64,000 bases of DNA from Adiantum capillus-veneris (GCA_014529385.2 CM043959.1:51263253-51327252), one strand, 5' to 3'; shown: positions 45,318 to 55,289, counted from the first letter of the stretch. Numbers and translations: made by a program. The notes: a model not told the origin generated them from the letters alone.

Positions 45318-46646
45318 TTACTTGTAAGAAAACTTTGTCACCTTCTTTGAAAATCTGATCATATCTTTAGCGTACTTCTTTTGTCGATCTTGAGCCGCTT
45401 GAATATCCCTTCGAATAGCTTTGGTTTGAGCTTCCATTTCTTCAAGCATTTTCTTTGAGGCTTCTACCCTTATAGTGGGGTCAGAAAAGTTAAGAGGTGA
45501 TAAACATTCTTGACTATAAAGAGCATTAAAAGGTGTCATTCCAATACTTCTATGAGTAGAGGAATTGTATGTATACTCTACCAAGGGTAGGTATTGAATC
45601 CACTTGCGAGGTTCTCTATTGCAGTAGGCTCTAAGGATGTCTTCAATTACTTGATTAACTCTTTCAGTTTGGCTATCAGTTTGAGGATGATAAGCAGTAC
45701 TAAAACATAACTGGGTTCCAATAGCTTGAAACAATGATACCCAAAACTTTGAAGTAAACTTGGCATCACGATCACTGACAATCCTCTTGGGTAAACCATG
45801 AATTCTGAAAACCTCCTTCACAAACAAACGAGCAATATTTGAAGCTGTAAAGGTTGTCTTGACTAGGATTAAGTGAGCCACTTTAGTAAGCAAGTCGACT
45901 ATGACCATGATTGAATCATAGCCAGCTTGGACAGAAGGAAACCCGGTGATAAAGTCCATGCTAATACATTCCCATTTCATTTGGGGAATATCTAAAGGAT
46001 GTAATTTACCTGGCATCTTTAGTCTCTCTGCCTTAATCCTTTGACAAGACAAACACTGCTTGACATAGTGAAGGACATCACCCTTCATACCTTGCCAATA
46101 GTAACTTCTGCGAATTGCATTGATGGTTTTGGCATAACCTGGATGTCCTGAAGTTGGGCCATCATGTGCTTCATATAGGATAGCATTCCTAAGGGTAGAA
46201 TCCTTAGGTATGCATAGTCGATTCCTATAGTAAATTTTCCCATCTTCTAAGGAGTAATGTAGAGGTTTAGGCTGATTTGATGATACCCTCTCTTCACGTA
46301 GGATACTAGAAAGCATTTGGTAATCTGTATCTCTGACAGCAGTATCCAAGACCTTGTCTAGAATAGGGTTGTTAGCCATGGAAATTGCCCCCAGAAAAGC
46401 TTTACGACTTAGGGCATCTGCCACAACATTATCCTTACCTGGTCTAAATTTAATATCAAAATCATATTCGTGCATGATCTCTATCCATCTCCTCTGTCTC
46501 ATGTTAAGGTTAGGTTGGGTAAAAATCCACTTAAGACTCTTGTGATCTGTTACCAACTGGAATTTGCGTCCCAATAGATAATGTCTCCATAGCTTGAGAG
46601 CATGAATAACTGCTAGCAATTCTAAATCATGTGTAGCATAATTCAC
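45318..46646 (-). CDS. Element G RNase H end and integrase
   Basis: 442 codons, open throughout. Residues 1-75 are the RNase H C-terminal half (ATHDLELLAVIHALKLWRHY, FQLVTDHKSLKWIF, NVVADALSRK). Residues about 140-205 hold the H2C2 zinc-binding region (AHDGPTSGHPGYAKT ... YVKQCLSCQRIK). Residues 225-400 are the D,D35E core: SMDFITGFPSVQAGYDSIMV, IVSDRDAKFTSKFW, YHPQTDSQTERVNQVIEDIL. The catalytic Asp, Asp and Glu are all present. The true polyprotein would begin upstream; the first Met here lies within RNase H. Confidence 0.85.
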   Translation of the reverse strand: MNYATHDLELLAVIHALKLWRHYLLGRKFQLVTDHKSLKWIFTQPNLNMRQRRWIEIMHEYDFDIKFRPGKDNVVADALSRKAFLGAISMANNPILDKVLDTAVRDTDYQMLSSILREERVSSNQPKPLHYSLEDGKIYYRNRLCIPKDSTLRNAILYEAHDGPTSGHPGYAKTINAIRRSYYWQGMKGDVLHYVKQCLSCQRIKAERLKMPGKLHPLDIPQMKWECISMDFITGFPSVQAGYDSIMVIVDLLTKVAHLILVKTTFTASNIARLFVKEVFRIHGLPKRIVSDRDAKFTSKFWVSLFQAIGTQLCFSTAYHPQTDSQTERVNQVIEDILRAYCNREPRKWIQYLPLVEYTYNSSTHRSIGMTPFNALYSQECLSPLNFSDPTIRVEASKKMLEEMEAQTKAIRRDIQAAQDRQKKYAKDMIRFSKKVTKFSYK

Positions 46647-46711
46647 TTCATGAATCCTAAGCTTCCGAGAAGTATAAGCTATAGACCTTCCTTCTTGAGT
46701 AAGGACTCCTC

Positions 46712-47650
46712 CTAATGCACTCTTGGGTTATCAATTGCAGCATGTAGAGTTGCTCTTTTCTCTTGTTCTTCTCCCAATGTTGGTTCTCCTATGATAGCAT
46801 TGACTCTGGCAGCCATTCCGCGCCCTCGACCTCGTCCTCCATTTCTTCCTCCACGATTTATTATTTGGCCTCGTCCTCTAGCTCGATTAGGTGTATTTGT
46901 TGCGGAGACTCGCCTAGGACATAAATTCCTGAAATGTTCTAACTTGTTGCATTCATAGCATCTAAGATCTGCATTTTGAGCTCCATTTGCTAAAGCTGCA
47001 ACTATTGGATGAGTTTGGTGAACTGGGTAAACTTGCCTTTGGTTCCACATCATAGGCCGTCCTCTCCTTCTAGCATTCCTTAAATTTCCATTTCGTACCC
47101 TTTGAGAGTTTGACATCTCTTTAGCTAAGGGTTTAGCTCTTAAAATAGAATCTTGCAAATTTTCAGGCCTCATGGCTTCTAGACGTGTATTTAAAGGAGC
47201 ATTTAGCCCTTGGCAGAAATGGGCTACTTGTTGATCTGCGGTCATTGGCGGAGCATAGTGCCTAAGAGTTACAAATTTGGAGTAGTATTCTTCCACTGTC
47301 AGATGAAACTGACGTAAGTTGAAGAATTCATTCATCTTAAGGGATTCGTGTGCATGTGGAAGATAACGTCCTTTGACAGCATACTTAATGTCTTCCCAAG
47401 TTTGAGTGTTTTGAGCTACTTGATTATCTTTGCAGTGTTGTTTCCACCAAAGCTTGGCATCCCCCGTGAGACGAAACATAGCCAACATTGCTTGGTTATC
47501 GGGAGTAGTACCAGCAGCAACAAAATAATCCTCCATCTCTTCGAGCCACACTTCTGCATCGCGCTCAACTAGGGCTCCTTCCCCTTTGAAAGAGGGAAGT
47601 TTAGCTTGCTTGAGAAGTAGCTTTTTCTCTTGGAGAGATGTGTACACCAC
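46712..47650 (-). CDS. Element G gag with zinc knuckle
   Basis: 312 codons, open throughout. The capsid part contains WLEEMEDYFVAAGTTPDNQA, FRLTGDAKLWWKQH, WEDIKYAVKGRYLPHAHESL and EYYSKFVTLRHYAPP. An Arg-rich stretch is followed by a zinc knuckle, CYECNKLEHFRNLCP. The tail is Arg/Gly-rich (RGRGQIINRGGRNGGRGRGR), typical of nucleic-acid-binding gag ends. It lies 3' of the leader ORF and 5' of the RNase H-integrase ORF. Retroelement structural protein. Confidence 0.9.
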   Translation of the reverse strand: MVYTSLQEKKLLLKQAKLPSFKGEGALVERDAEVWLEEMEDYFVAAGTTPDNQAMLAMFRLTGDAKLWWKQHCKDNQVAQNTQTWEDIKYAVKGRYLPHAHESLKMNEFFNLRQFHLTVEEYYSKFVTLRHYAPPMTADQQVAHFCQGLNAPLNTRLEAMRPENLQDSILRAKPLAKEMSNSQRVRNGNLRNARRRGRPMMWNQRQVYPVHQTHPIVAALANGAQNADLRCYECNKLEHFRNLCPRRVSATNTPNRARGRGQIINRGGRNGGRGRGRGMAARVNAIIGEPTLGEEQEKRATLHAAIDNPRVH

Positions 47651-47924
47651 ACTCTGTGCAATATAGATTAAGTGAAACTTTATTGGATACTCTAACTTTA
47701 ATCCACTTTAAGGCAAGACTTGATCAGACAATAATACAAACAAAAGATAATATTAATCCAAACTTTATTTATATACACATTATTTACTACCAAGGTTGGT
47801 AGTCTTTAGGTACAAGGATTGTAATGTCTCTATATTTTGAGTTTAGTGACTACAAAAGGATAGGCAAAGGATCAAAATAATAAGTTTCTTTTGACCCCTG
47901 AAAGCTACGAGATACACATATGGG

Positions 47925-48254
47925 TCAAATCCTACCACCATGGATAACTTTTGTAACTTGGTTATAGACCCATTGAGTCTGAGATATCTTTTCTCCTCCC
48001 AAGGTAATGGTAGCATCCGGATTCTTAGTACCAAGGAAAAGATAAACTTCGATGACTTTTAACTCCTCTGCCCAACGAAGTTTCTTGAGATTGGTATCCA
48101 TGCACCATATCTTGTCAGCATCGATGGTATAGATTCCTCCAGATGGACTCCAGTTGATGCCCCATCCTCTATGCACCCTTGGAATAGGTGGTGCAAACAC
48201 CCTATCCAAAATCATCATCACCTTTTTCGAAACTGATAATTTGGTGATTGGCAT
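47925..48254 (-). CDS. Element G leader ORF, 109 residues
   Basis: Begins MPITKLSVSKKVMMILDRVF, about 195 bases after the primer-binding site and 275 bases before gag. The middle and end (GGIYTIDADKI, LRWAEELKVIEVYLFLG, TQWVYNQVTKVIHGG) match a frame at the same place in the older element B (20420-20815). No known domain. It is mostly soluble-looking, with a helical middle. Conservation of sequence and position between two diverged elements argues for a real product of this lineage. Confidence 0.6.
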   Translation of the reverse strand: MPITKLSVSKKVMMILDRVFAPPIPRVHRGWGINWSPSGGIYTIDADKIWCMDTNLKKLRWAEELKVIEVYLFLGTKNPDATITLGGEKISQTQWVYNQVTKVIHGGRI

Positions 48255-48448
48255 GCATTTTCAAACATGATGGTGAACACTTGGAATTTTTGGTAGGCTG
48301 AATGAACATTTTCTTGTACCAGGAAAGTTCAGTCTTCAATACCATACAAAAACTCAAAACAATTTTTCTAGGTTCTTCTATTATTTCAAACATTCGCATC
48401 CTTCAATATCCAAACATCAATCTAAAAATCTCCCTAAGGTTTAACCTA

Positions 48449-48461
48449 GGCTCTGATAACA
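48449..48461 (-). other. Primer-binding site of element G
   Basis: The minus strand reads TGTTATCAGAGCC, one base from the plant tRNA-Met site TGGTATCAGAGCC, one base after the LTR end. Confidence 0.85.
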
Positions 48462-49135
48462 GTGTGAGGTACCTGACCCTTTTTGAGAGGAGCGGAGTAC
48501 CTTTGATAGGTCTCCAATCCTGAGAAGGGAAAAACCAACGGACATTGCCTTAGCTACTACGTAGCCACAGGCATGAACTGTTAGTGAAGGATTGGTCCTA
48601 TCTCGCTATGGCAGAGCGTGACCACCATAACCCTATCTAAAAACTATCTATAATCAATTATACCTAAAAGTATAAATCTTAGAGTGACCAACCTGTGCGC
48701 TGTTTTTCCCATGCTTCAGAAGCACAGCCGCCAAGGTTTGTCTCTTTTAAGATTTATGACTAAAAAAAAATTCTATCGTTGGAAAGTTACCCGACTCATC
48801 GGGTCCACCCGTCCATAGAATAATACCGTCGGGATATCATTCTCCCACTTTCCACACCACACCCACCCTTCTTTTGTTATCTAATTACTACCACACTATT
48901 TAAACATACATGTTCCTTTACTTTATTTATGATACTGGTTCGTTAAAACAACCCTTCAAACAATATTACAAACAATTGTCAAACAAGAAGTCGTTCAATT
49001 TTAAACCAACAACCCTTGGATAAGGTTCACTCAAGAATCTCTACTGGCGCTATTATGTCCGATCGGTGTATACATTATTCATAAAAACCCTTGTCCTCAT
49101 GAGCGTCCCATACCGCTCGACAAGTACTCGTTGTG

Positions 49136-49420
49136 CTAATCTGGACGTACTCCCGTCACAACAACAACGGTGCCAATCTGGGCGTCATCCTCACGCCACG
49201 GCAAAACAAAACCGCAGTATCCAGCTGGGCTAATCTGGGTGTACTTCCACCACAGCATCAGCGGTGCCATCCTGGGCGTCATCTCACGCCTCGGCAACTG
49301 TACCATAGCTCCAATTGGTCCGATTGGTGGAGACATAGCATGTTCCGCAGGAGTTCCACAGTTACTTGTACCGGCTTCATGATCATTAGCACCTTGTGTT
49401 CTAGCACGCTTTGGAGCCAT
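49136..49420 (-). CDS. 94-residue ORF inside the element G 5' LTR
   Basis: Starts MAPKRARTQGANDHEAG; partner of the ORF at 43882-44166. The two frames differ at 12 bases, nine of which change the residue, so there is no sign of selection since insertion. The ATG lies about 135-145 bases downstream of the LTR TATA box, in the transcribed part of the 5' LTR. Confidence 0.4.
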   Translation of the reverse strand: MAPKRARTQGANDHEAGTSNCGTPAEHAMSPPIGPIGAMVQLPRREMTPRMAPLMLWWKYTQISPAGYCGFVLPWREDDAQIGTVVVVTGVRPD

Positions 49421-49555
49421 TTTTTTGTACTTATTAGTCCACTAGAGTTTTTGCTCTCTTAGTGGTTTGTGGACGCCTTCTCTCTAAGAGAAGTGGCAGC
49501 ACTTCGTGAGCGCTATAGAGGCAATCTTTATGTTTAAAGTGTGAGTATGGATGCT

Positions 49556-49566
49556 CTATTTATAGC
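49556..49566 (-). promoter_or_regulatory. TATA box of the element G 5' LTR
   Basis: The minus strand reads GCTATAAATAGAG, a consensus plant TATA box. Confidence 0.6.
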
Positions 49567-49894
49567 AGAAAAGAAAACGTCCAACTCTTTTTTTCAAAAA
49601 AAAAATTATTTAAAAATTTTTTATTTAAAAAAAAATATTTTTTTATTTTTTTTCCCAAAAATCATACCCGTGTTTTTGGTACCCTTGTGGTACCCATGAG
49701 CTTGACCACTTTGTCATTATTATCAAAAGATAAGGCCACACAAGCCCCTCCTCATTAAGAATAGTCAAGAGTAGCCTCTCCTTTTTCATGTGACAGTGTG
49801 TCCCACTTTGTCCCCTCTTATGTGATCCATGTGCCTTCATTTGTCATCCCTGTGTATTCTTTTGTCTTTATAATTATTTTATTTATTTCCTTAA

Positions 49895-51225
49895 CACTAG
49901 GTTGGTAATGGGACACTTTTATGTTCTGTTAAGTGACCATTTTTCCTTAATTATGTCAAGAGTTTCAAAATGGATTTTGAGGTGATATCTATCTAGAAAG
50001 CTGTCTCATGAGCTGAAAAAAACTCGACATTTTTTTGGAATATCAATTCCATCTTTAACATTGTCCTTGCACAACATTTCACAACCTAAACTGTGTGAAA
50101 AAACGGGTCCTATTTTTGGCTTTTTTCAACTTTTTTCAACTATACCACTCTAGAATTCATGTTTGTGAGGTCTATAGTGCCAGAGAACTATCTTTAGTAG
50201 TCCTCAACATGTCCCGATGCTTCTAGGGAGAAATAAATATTAAAGTTGTAAGTTATGACCAAATTACAAAAATTGTCAAATCCTGTTTTTTAGCCAATTT
50301 TAGCTCTTCTATGATTTTTTTGGTGGATTTCATGATATCCAAATGCATTTTTTATTTTCTATTTCTCATATTGTAACATAAAGCTAATATTCCTTGAGTT
50401 TTGGGGCACCTAATACTCTATTTTGCATAGTACACAACGATGGTTGATTTTTTCAATTATAGAAGACAACGAAACATTCTAGTATATCAAGTATAGCCTT
50501 TTCAATATTGTTAGTTTCTTGTGACAACTACATGCATTTGTAGGTAGTAACCATATCTAGTCATAAGGATCAAATTTGGATAGATATTGAATAGTTTCTA
50601 TGGGATTCTACAACTCATAATGTTGAGCCCAGTTTTTTCAAGTTTTTTCATGTTTGCTGTATTTAACACTTCATCTTTGTCCCCAAGATTCCCCTTGGTA
50701 AGAAATATATTATTCTTTTGACATGCTCCATGGCTCCTTATGAACATAAAGAACAATAGGGAACTAAGAAAACATGCATATATTATTTGTATTGAGCGTG
50801 GCTATAGAAACTTTGATGATAGGTTTGCAAAATGGTAAAAATTCAACTTTTTTGTACCTATTTATTTTGGCAAAACAAAAAATAGTGAGTGAGAAGCAAT
50901 CATATGTTCTGATCATCAACCCATTGAAGTTAACTAGGGAATTTATCTCAAGTCCTACAAAAATCCATAATCTTATTTTTATGCAACAAAACGTAAGAAA
51001 TGACTGTTTTGATGAAAATGCACTGGTCCATCAACTTTGGAGGCTTGGTGTGACCAAAAGATGAGAAATTTTACAAGTTTCTTATTTTTTCCATGTGTAG
51101 TAGGCCTTGAACTATAACCTCGTGAAAGGATTTTACAAAATGAGTGGATCTACTATGGTTTTGGAGGTTTTTTTTCAAAACCCTGAAAGGACACTTTTAT
51201 GTCCTGTTAGGTTACCAACCTAGTG
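49895..51225. mobile_element. 1331-bp TTAA-flanked non-autonomous DNA transposon (piggyBac-like)
   Basis: TTAA at 49891-49894 and at 51226-51229 flanks the insert, while the partner LTR has a single TTAA at 44611-44614 in the same context (TTTCCTTAATGATAATTT). The terminal inverted repeats are perfect over 14 bp: CACTAGGTTGGTAA. GGACACTTTTATGT-CTGTTA occurs near both ends in the same orientation, and its core GGACA-CTTTTA-TGTCC can fold. The longest open frame is 96 codons (50774-51064, plus) and shows no transposase motif, so the element would depend on a transposase elsewhere. The first 22 bases match the 601-bp element at 9206 at 18 positions. Confidence 0.85.
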
Positions 51226-51511
51226 TTAATGATAATTTACTTTACATTTTTAAGTTAAACTTTACAGTCTTATATTAACTTTATAGTAGTAAAAGAAAAT
51301 TCTACAATCAGTAAATAAGTCTTGCAATAAGTTAGTTAGTGATTCATATAGCTAAACATGTCAGAATTTTGTAGCGTAAATTTTAATTTCTAAATTTTCT
51401 CAACCTACAATTCATAATTTGAACTCGAATATCTTAAATAAGGAGTGATGGTTCAAAAAAATACAAATGCGTAATAGAACTTGTGTGCAATTTGAAAGTA
51501 GAGACCTTACA

Positions 51512-51516
51512 GTTTA
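51512..51516. other. Target-site duplication of element G (right copy, GTTTA)
   Basis: Matches 43205-43209. Confidence 0.9.
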
Positions 51517-51520
51517 ACTG

Positions 51521-53064
51521 TCAGCTCGCATAGCAAACCGGAAAATCCATTGTTCCATCTCCAGGTTGAGCTAGAATACTTCCAATGGCATATGCTAAAG
51601 CATCAATGTGCACATGGAATATCTTTTCCCGATCTGGTGCCTTTAGTACATGTGCTGATATAAGGTTTTCCTTCAGCTTTTGGAATGAAGTTTCACACTC
51701 CTCGGTCCACTCGAAATTGACTAGCAAACGATACAGAGGTTGTGCGATAACCGCATACATGTATATGAATCTTCAATAATATCCGCAGTGTCCCATGAAG
51801 GATTGCACTTGTTTCGCATTAGTAGGCCTGGGCAGGTCTACAATGACTTTTACTTTGTCTAGGTCTATGGTTATGCCATTTTTTGAAACAATGTGTCCTA
51901 AGATTCGCCCTTGCTTGACCATAAATACACACTTTTTCGGGTTAAGACAGATTCGATATGTCCTGCACTTTTCAAAGACCTTTTGCAAATGGTCCATATG
52001 TTCCTCTCGCAGAAGAGAGTGTACACACATGTCATCCATGTAAATTTCTAAGAATATTCTTAGGTATTCCTTGAATACGTAAGTCATTAACCTCTGGAAA
52101 GTGGCTGGTGCATTAGTTAAGCCAAATGGCATAACTCGATACGCATAAGTCTCCCATCTGTGGCAAACGCAGTTTTGTGTTGATCCTCCCTTGCTATTGC
52201 CAATTGGTTGTATCCTGAAAACCCATCCAGAAAGGAATAAGCCCGTTTCCCGGCCACTCGCTCAAGTACATGTTCTGTAATTGGCAAGGGATAATTATCC
52301 CTTATGGTTGTTGCATTAACCTTCTTGAGGTTTCCACACACGCGCAGTTTTCCATTCTTTTTGGGAACTACCACAATGGGTGACACCCAATCTGTATGTT
52401 CAATCTTATAGATGAATTCCGCTTCCATCAATTTATCAATCTCTTCTTTGATTCGTTTAGCAAATGTGTCATTATATGTATAAGGACGTTGTTTGCTAGG
52501 TTTTGCATCCGATTTCAAAGGAATTGTATGTTGGCATATCAATGGATCAACTCTTTTGAGATCTTTATAGGACCAAGCGAACATATCTTTATACTTCTTG
52601 AGAAGTTGTGTTAGCTGTGCTTCCTCCTCAGGCTCTAAATCGTTAGCTATATAGACCGGCTGAGGCTTTTTACCTGGTTCCGCGAGGTCTATCTTTTTTG
52701 CATTTTCAGGCCCATCGTAAGATTCTTGGTTGGTTCTTTTCCTGACTGGTGGTGTCATGATGATTTTTCTGTCCTGGATAGTAAACTTTCGATAGTGTGA
52801 TGGTACATTCATGTTTCCCTTTTCTGACTCCCCTTTACCATCACTATCTTCTTCCGTAGTCCATATCTCTCTCAAAGACCATTTCAGTTCTTGGTATTTC
52901 TGTTTACGCTCCAGTTTGGTCCACTCTTGGTCCTTTGTTATTTCTTTTTTTGATTTTTCAGATTTTTGTGATTTTGTTTCGGTTTTAGCTTCTGTTTTAT
53001 TTCCTCTCACGTTCGTTCTATTCGAATTTTTGAGAATTTTCTTGATATTTGATCTGTTACACAA
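51521..53064 (-). pseudogene. Element P reverse transcriptase and RNase H start
   Basis: RT palm and fingers motifs in order: AEFIYKIEHTDWVSPIVVVP, KLRVCGNLKKVNATTIRDNY, AYSFLDGFSGYNQLAIAREDQ, MPFGLTNAPATFQRLM, and the catalytic box YMDD (EIYMDDMCVH). These are followed by LNPKKCVFMVKQGRILGHIV and the connection region. RNase H begins with FEWTEECETSFQKLKENLI and HIDALAYAIGSILAQPGDG. RT copies the element RNA into DNA. Fossil in several pieces. Confidence 0.85.
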
Positions 53065-54467
53065 TCCTCTGCTTTTACAAGCATCAAATAGTGAGTTTTA
53101 TCTTTTATCCTGGGCATCAGGTTCTCTCTCGCTTTGTTTCTTGCTCGTTTCCTCCTATAGCGTTCTTGGCGTCTAGGGTGTTGGTTAGCAAAATCATAAA
53201 ACTTGATATTCTCGGCTTCCCTTCCACGCTCACTTGAGGTGTCTGAACACTCATTATGTGCATCATCATTTACTTCCAAATGTTCAGAGGAGTTGTAAAA
53301 CTCTTCTTGTTCTGGTGGTTCTACCGTCTCCTTTTCTGGTACAACGCTTACCATGTAATAGGGTAACACATCATAGCCATCCTTATCACAAAATTTTGTT
53401 GTTGGACTGTCGGTAATGGTACAGACATCCAATATTGCTAGTATGTGTTCCCATATTAGAGGTTCCAAGGCATCTTCAGGGAAAGGTTCTGGAATATACT
53501 CCTTGTCCTCAATTGCTCTTTCTAAGATACATTCCTCTTTTCTTAAGCTTCCACAATGTGAAGCTCCGCACATCCATAGCTCTTTTGGTTGCCCTAACCA
53601 TGCTGGTAGTTCTTATCCTGCTACTTTAGCTGAATCAAACTCTTCCACCGGTGTTTCGTTGACATCTTTGTAACTATGGTCTTTCAGGTGTATTTTAGTT
53701 GTTGTTTCGCCATGTCTGAGGTATATGTGGTCATAACCCCAATCTTGGACCATCTTCAGTTGTCGCATGAATGGTCATCCCAAGATGATCTCATAATTGT
53801 TCTTTTTGTCGAAATCGACTATTGGAAATGTATGCTCATACTCGATTCCACAAGAAGTGACAATCACTTTTTCTAAGAGTCCTAAAGGCTTCTCCATGAA
53901 CCCATCTGCCAATTGCAGTTTCATTTTGGTAGCCCTCAAAGCTGGTTTTCCCCATTTTTTCCAGATTTCCTTGGTGGAGATTGCAACCCCCGCTCCACTG
54001 TCAAGAATAGCCTTGGAAACTACTCCCTAGAATTCTATCGGTAGCGTGGTGTTTCCGTCTTCTCCCTCGCAATATTCTCCAACCTTATTCAATGGTACTG
54101 GCCTAGTGTTTAGTTGAGGCCTGTCCAACTCTCTGATCCCTTCTTGTAGCTTCAAGGTGGGGTCTTTCACTCCAAATTTTTCTAGGCATTTTCCTACTAT
54201 GGTTCACATGTTTGGCCTTAACCTTAGGAGTTCTGCTAACGTGATTGTGCATGCCACCAGAGTGGATAACAACTCAATCAATCCTTGCGAATCCATCACC
54301 TTGTTAGAAGAAAGTCTTTGAGATGGGATTGCTCTCACTTCCGACTTAGCTTCGTACTCTCCCAGGTAAGAGGGTAAAGTTCTCAAAGAGTCTGGTTGGC
54401 TGTGCCCCGAACTAATGGATCCTTGGTCTCCCCCTTGTGAATGTATCTCCAGTTCCTTGAGATTCAA
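53007..54467 (-). pseudogene. Element P protease and N-terminal region
   Basis: A retropepsin-like core reads AILDSGAGVAISTKEIWKKW (active-site Asp codon at 54000-54002). A later hydrophobic YEIILG motif lies near 53790. N-terminal to it, 54204-54467 encodes a Ser-rich stretch ending LLSTLVACTITLAELLRLRP. C-terminal, 53007-53573 encodes an acidic linker (EDKEYIPEPFPEDALEPLIW) leading to RT. This is the usual place for a gypsy protease. Fossil. Confidence 0.65.
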
Positions 54468-54660
54468 GTTTTTCTATTCAGTTATAGAGGAAGCAGCTCT
54501 ACTCCAGGTTATCTCAAATTTCTTTTTGGTAGTGCTCATTCTCTTTTCCCAAGATTGGCGAGAAAGGGACTTCCTATCTTGGGAGGAGTTCTCGGCTTTA
54601 GCTTTGGAGCTTTGAGTGACGGTGTTTGCTTTGTTCCGACAAGACATTGAGTCGGTTGTT

Positions 54661-54932
54661 ACCATAGAGCATATTTGAGGATACTTCTCTTTCAGAGGGA
54701 GCTTCTAGGTTATTATCTTCAATTGACTACCGATGCTCCATTCAGCGGAGATCACGGTGTGCCTTGGTTCCTTGCCCATCAGTTGGGAAGGTTTATATTT
54801 GTTGTTTGTTTTTATGCATGTGCACACACGACATCTTGCATGATCTACATGAGTGAGTCTACTAAACTCACTCTCGGGTTGATTGTAGCTGAGCTCAAAT
54901 ATTAAGGTACTTGGATTGAGCAAAAATACATT
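54661..54932. other. Non-coding junction
   Basis: No LTR end or primer site of element P was recognised here. The plus strand is open at 54675-54905 but shows no family resemblance. Confidence 0.35.
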
Positions 54933-55289
54933 TTATTTGGGGGAGGGATGCCCATCTTTAGAGCTCCACTCATTATGAAAGAATCTTATCTTTTGAATGA
55001 AAGACATCTCCAAACGAAAGTCCGAGTCAATGTTATGGTCAAGGGAAAGAATCTTTGCCTCCTCATCTGTTAAGCCAGCATACACCCAACACATGGCCAT
55101 TTTGTATGTGTCCACATGCTCATACTCTGCAGCAAGCTCTTGCTTCACAATCAATGAGTGAGTGCTCCCAAGAACCGAATATCTATAGGACTCAACATTG
55201 GCCTTTACCCAAGAATTTTTTGTAGGACACTGTTGTCTATCCACCAAAACAAGCAAAGGTAACACAATGGCATTTGACTTGTTTTTCAT
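54933..55289 (-). CDS. Hypothetical 118-residue open frame
   Basis: 118 codons with a folded-protein look: AIVLPLLVLVDRQQCP, then SYRYSVLGSTHSLIVKQELA, then AMCWVYAGLTDEEAKILSLDHNIDSDFRLEMSFIQKIRFFHNEW. The pattern 'GLT-EEA--L---HN------MSF--K-R' resembles, from memory, ParB-like or replication-type domains in uncharacterised repeat-encoded proteins, but I cannot confirm this. It lies opposite in strand to the neighbouring Helitron Rep remnant and could be cargo of, or debris beside, that element. No start context decides the Met. Confidence 0.4.
   Translation of the reverse strand: MKNKSNAIVLPLLVLVDRQQCPTKNSWVKANVESYRYSVLGSTHSLIVKQELAAEYEHVDTYKMAMCWVYAGLTDEEAKILSLDHNIDSDFRLEMSFIQKIRFFHNEWSSKDGHPSPK

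Larger units (their letters stand above)
43210..51511 (-). mobile_element. Element G: Ty3/gypsy chromovirus with both LTRs, nested in element P
   Basis: LTRs at 43210-44896 and 48463-51511, the latter enlarged by a TTAA-flanked DNA transposon. The duplicated target is GTTTA. In element order the parts are primer site (48449-48461), leader ORF (47925-48254), gag with zinc knuckle (46712-47650), RNase H and integrase (45318-46646), chromodomain (about 44935-45189) and polypurine tract (44897-44910). Protease and most of RT were not seen, so it is not autonomous. By eye the LTRs differ at 9 of about 240 bases at one end and 12 of 285 in the LTR ORF. That is about 4%, suggesting a few million years at usual plant rates. 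It is broken, but far younger than elements B and P. Confidence 0.9.
48463..51511 (-). repeat. 5' LTR of element G, carrying a nested DNA transposon
   Basis: Plus strand TGTGAGGTACC ... GAGACCTTACA, matching 43210-44896 outside the insertion at 49895-51225. The hairpin corresponding to 43564-43588 is at 48818-48842, slightly decayed. A TATA box lies at 49556-49566. Confidence 0.9.
51517..54660 (-). mobile_element. Element P, first half (protease, RT, RNase H start)
   Basis: On the minus strand from about 54660: a charged N-terminal region, a protease with the DSGA motif (53991-54002), RT (51773-53064), then the RNase H start (51521-51760), where element G was inserted. No gag capsid or zinc knuckle was recognised upstream of the protease in this window. 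RT residues (e.g. HTIPLKSDAKPSKQRPYTYN, YPLPITEHVLERVAG) are of the plant non-chromovirus Ty3/gypsy style. Broken, with several breaks. Confidence 0.85.
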
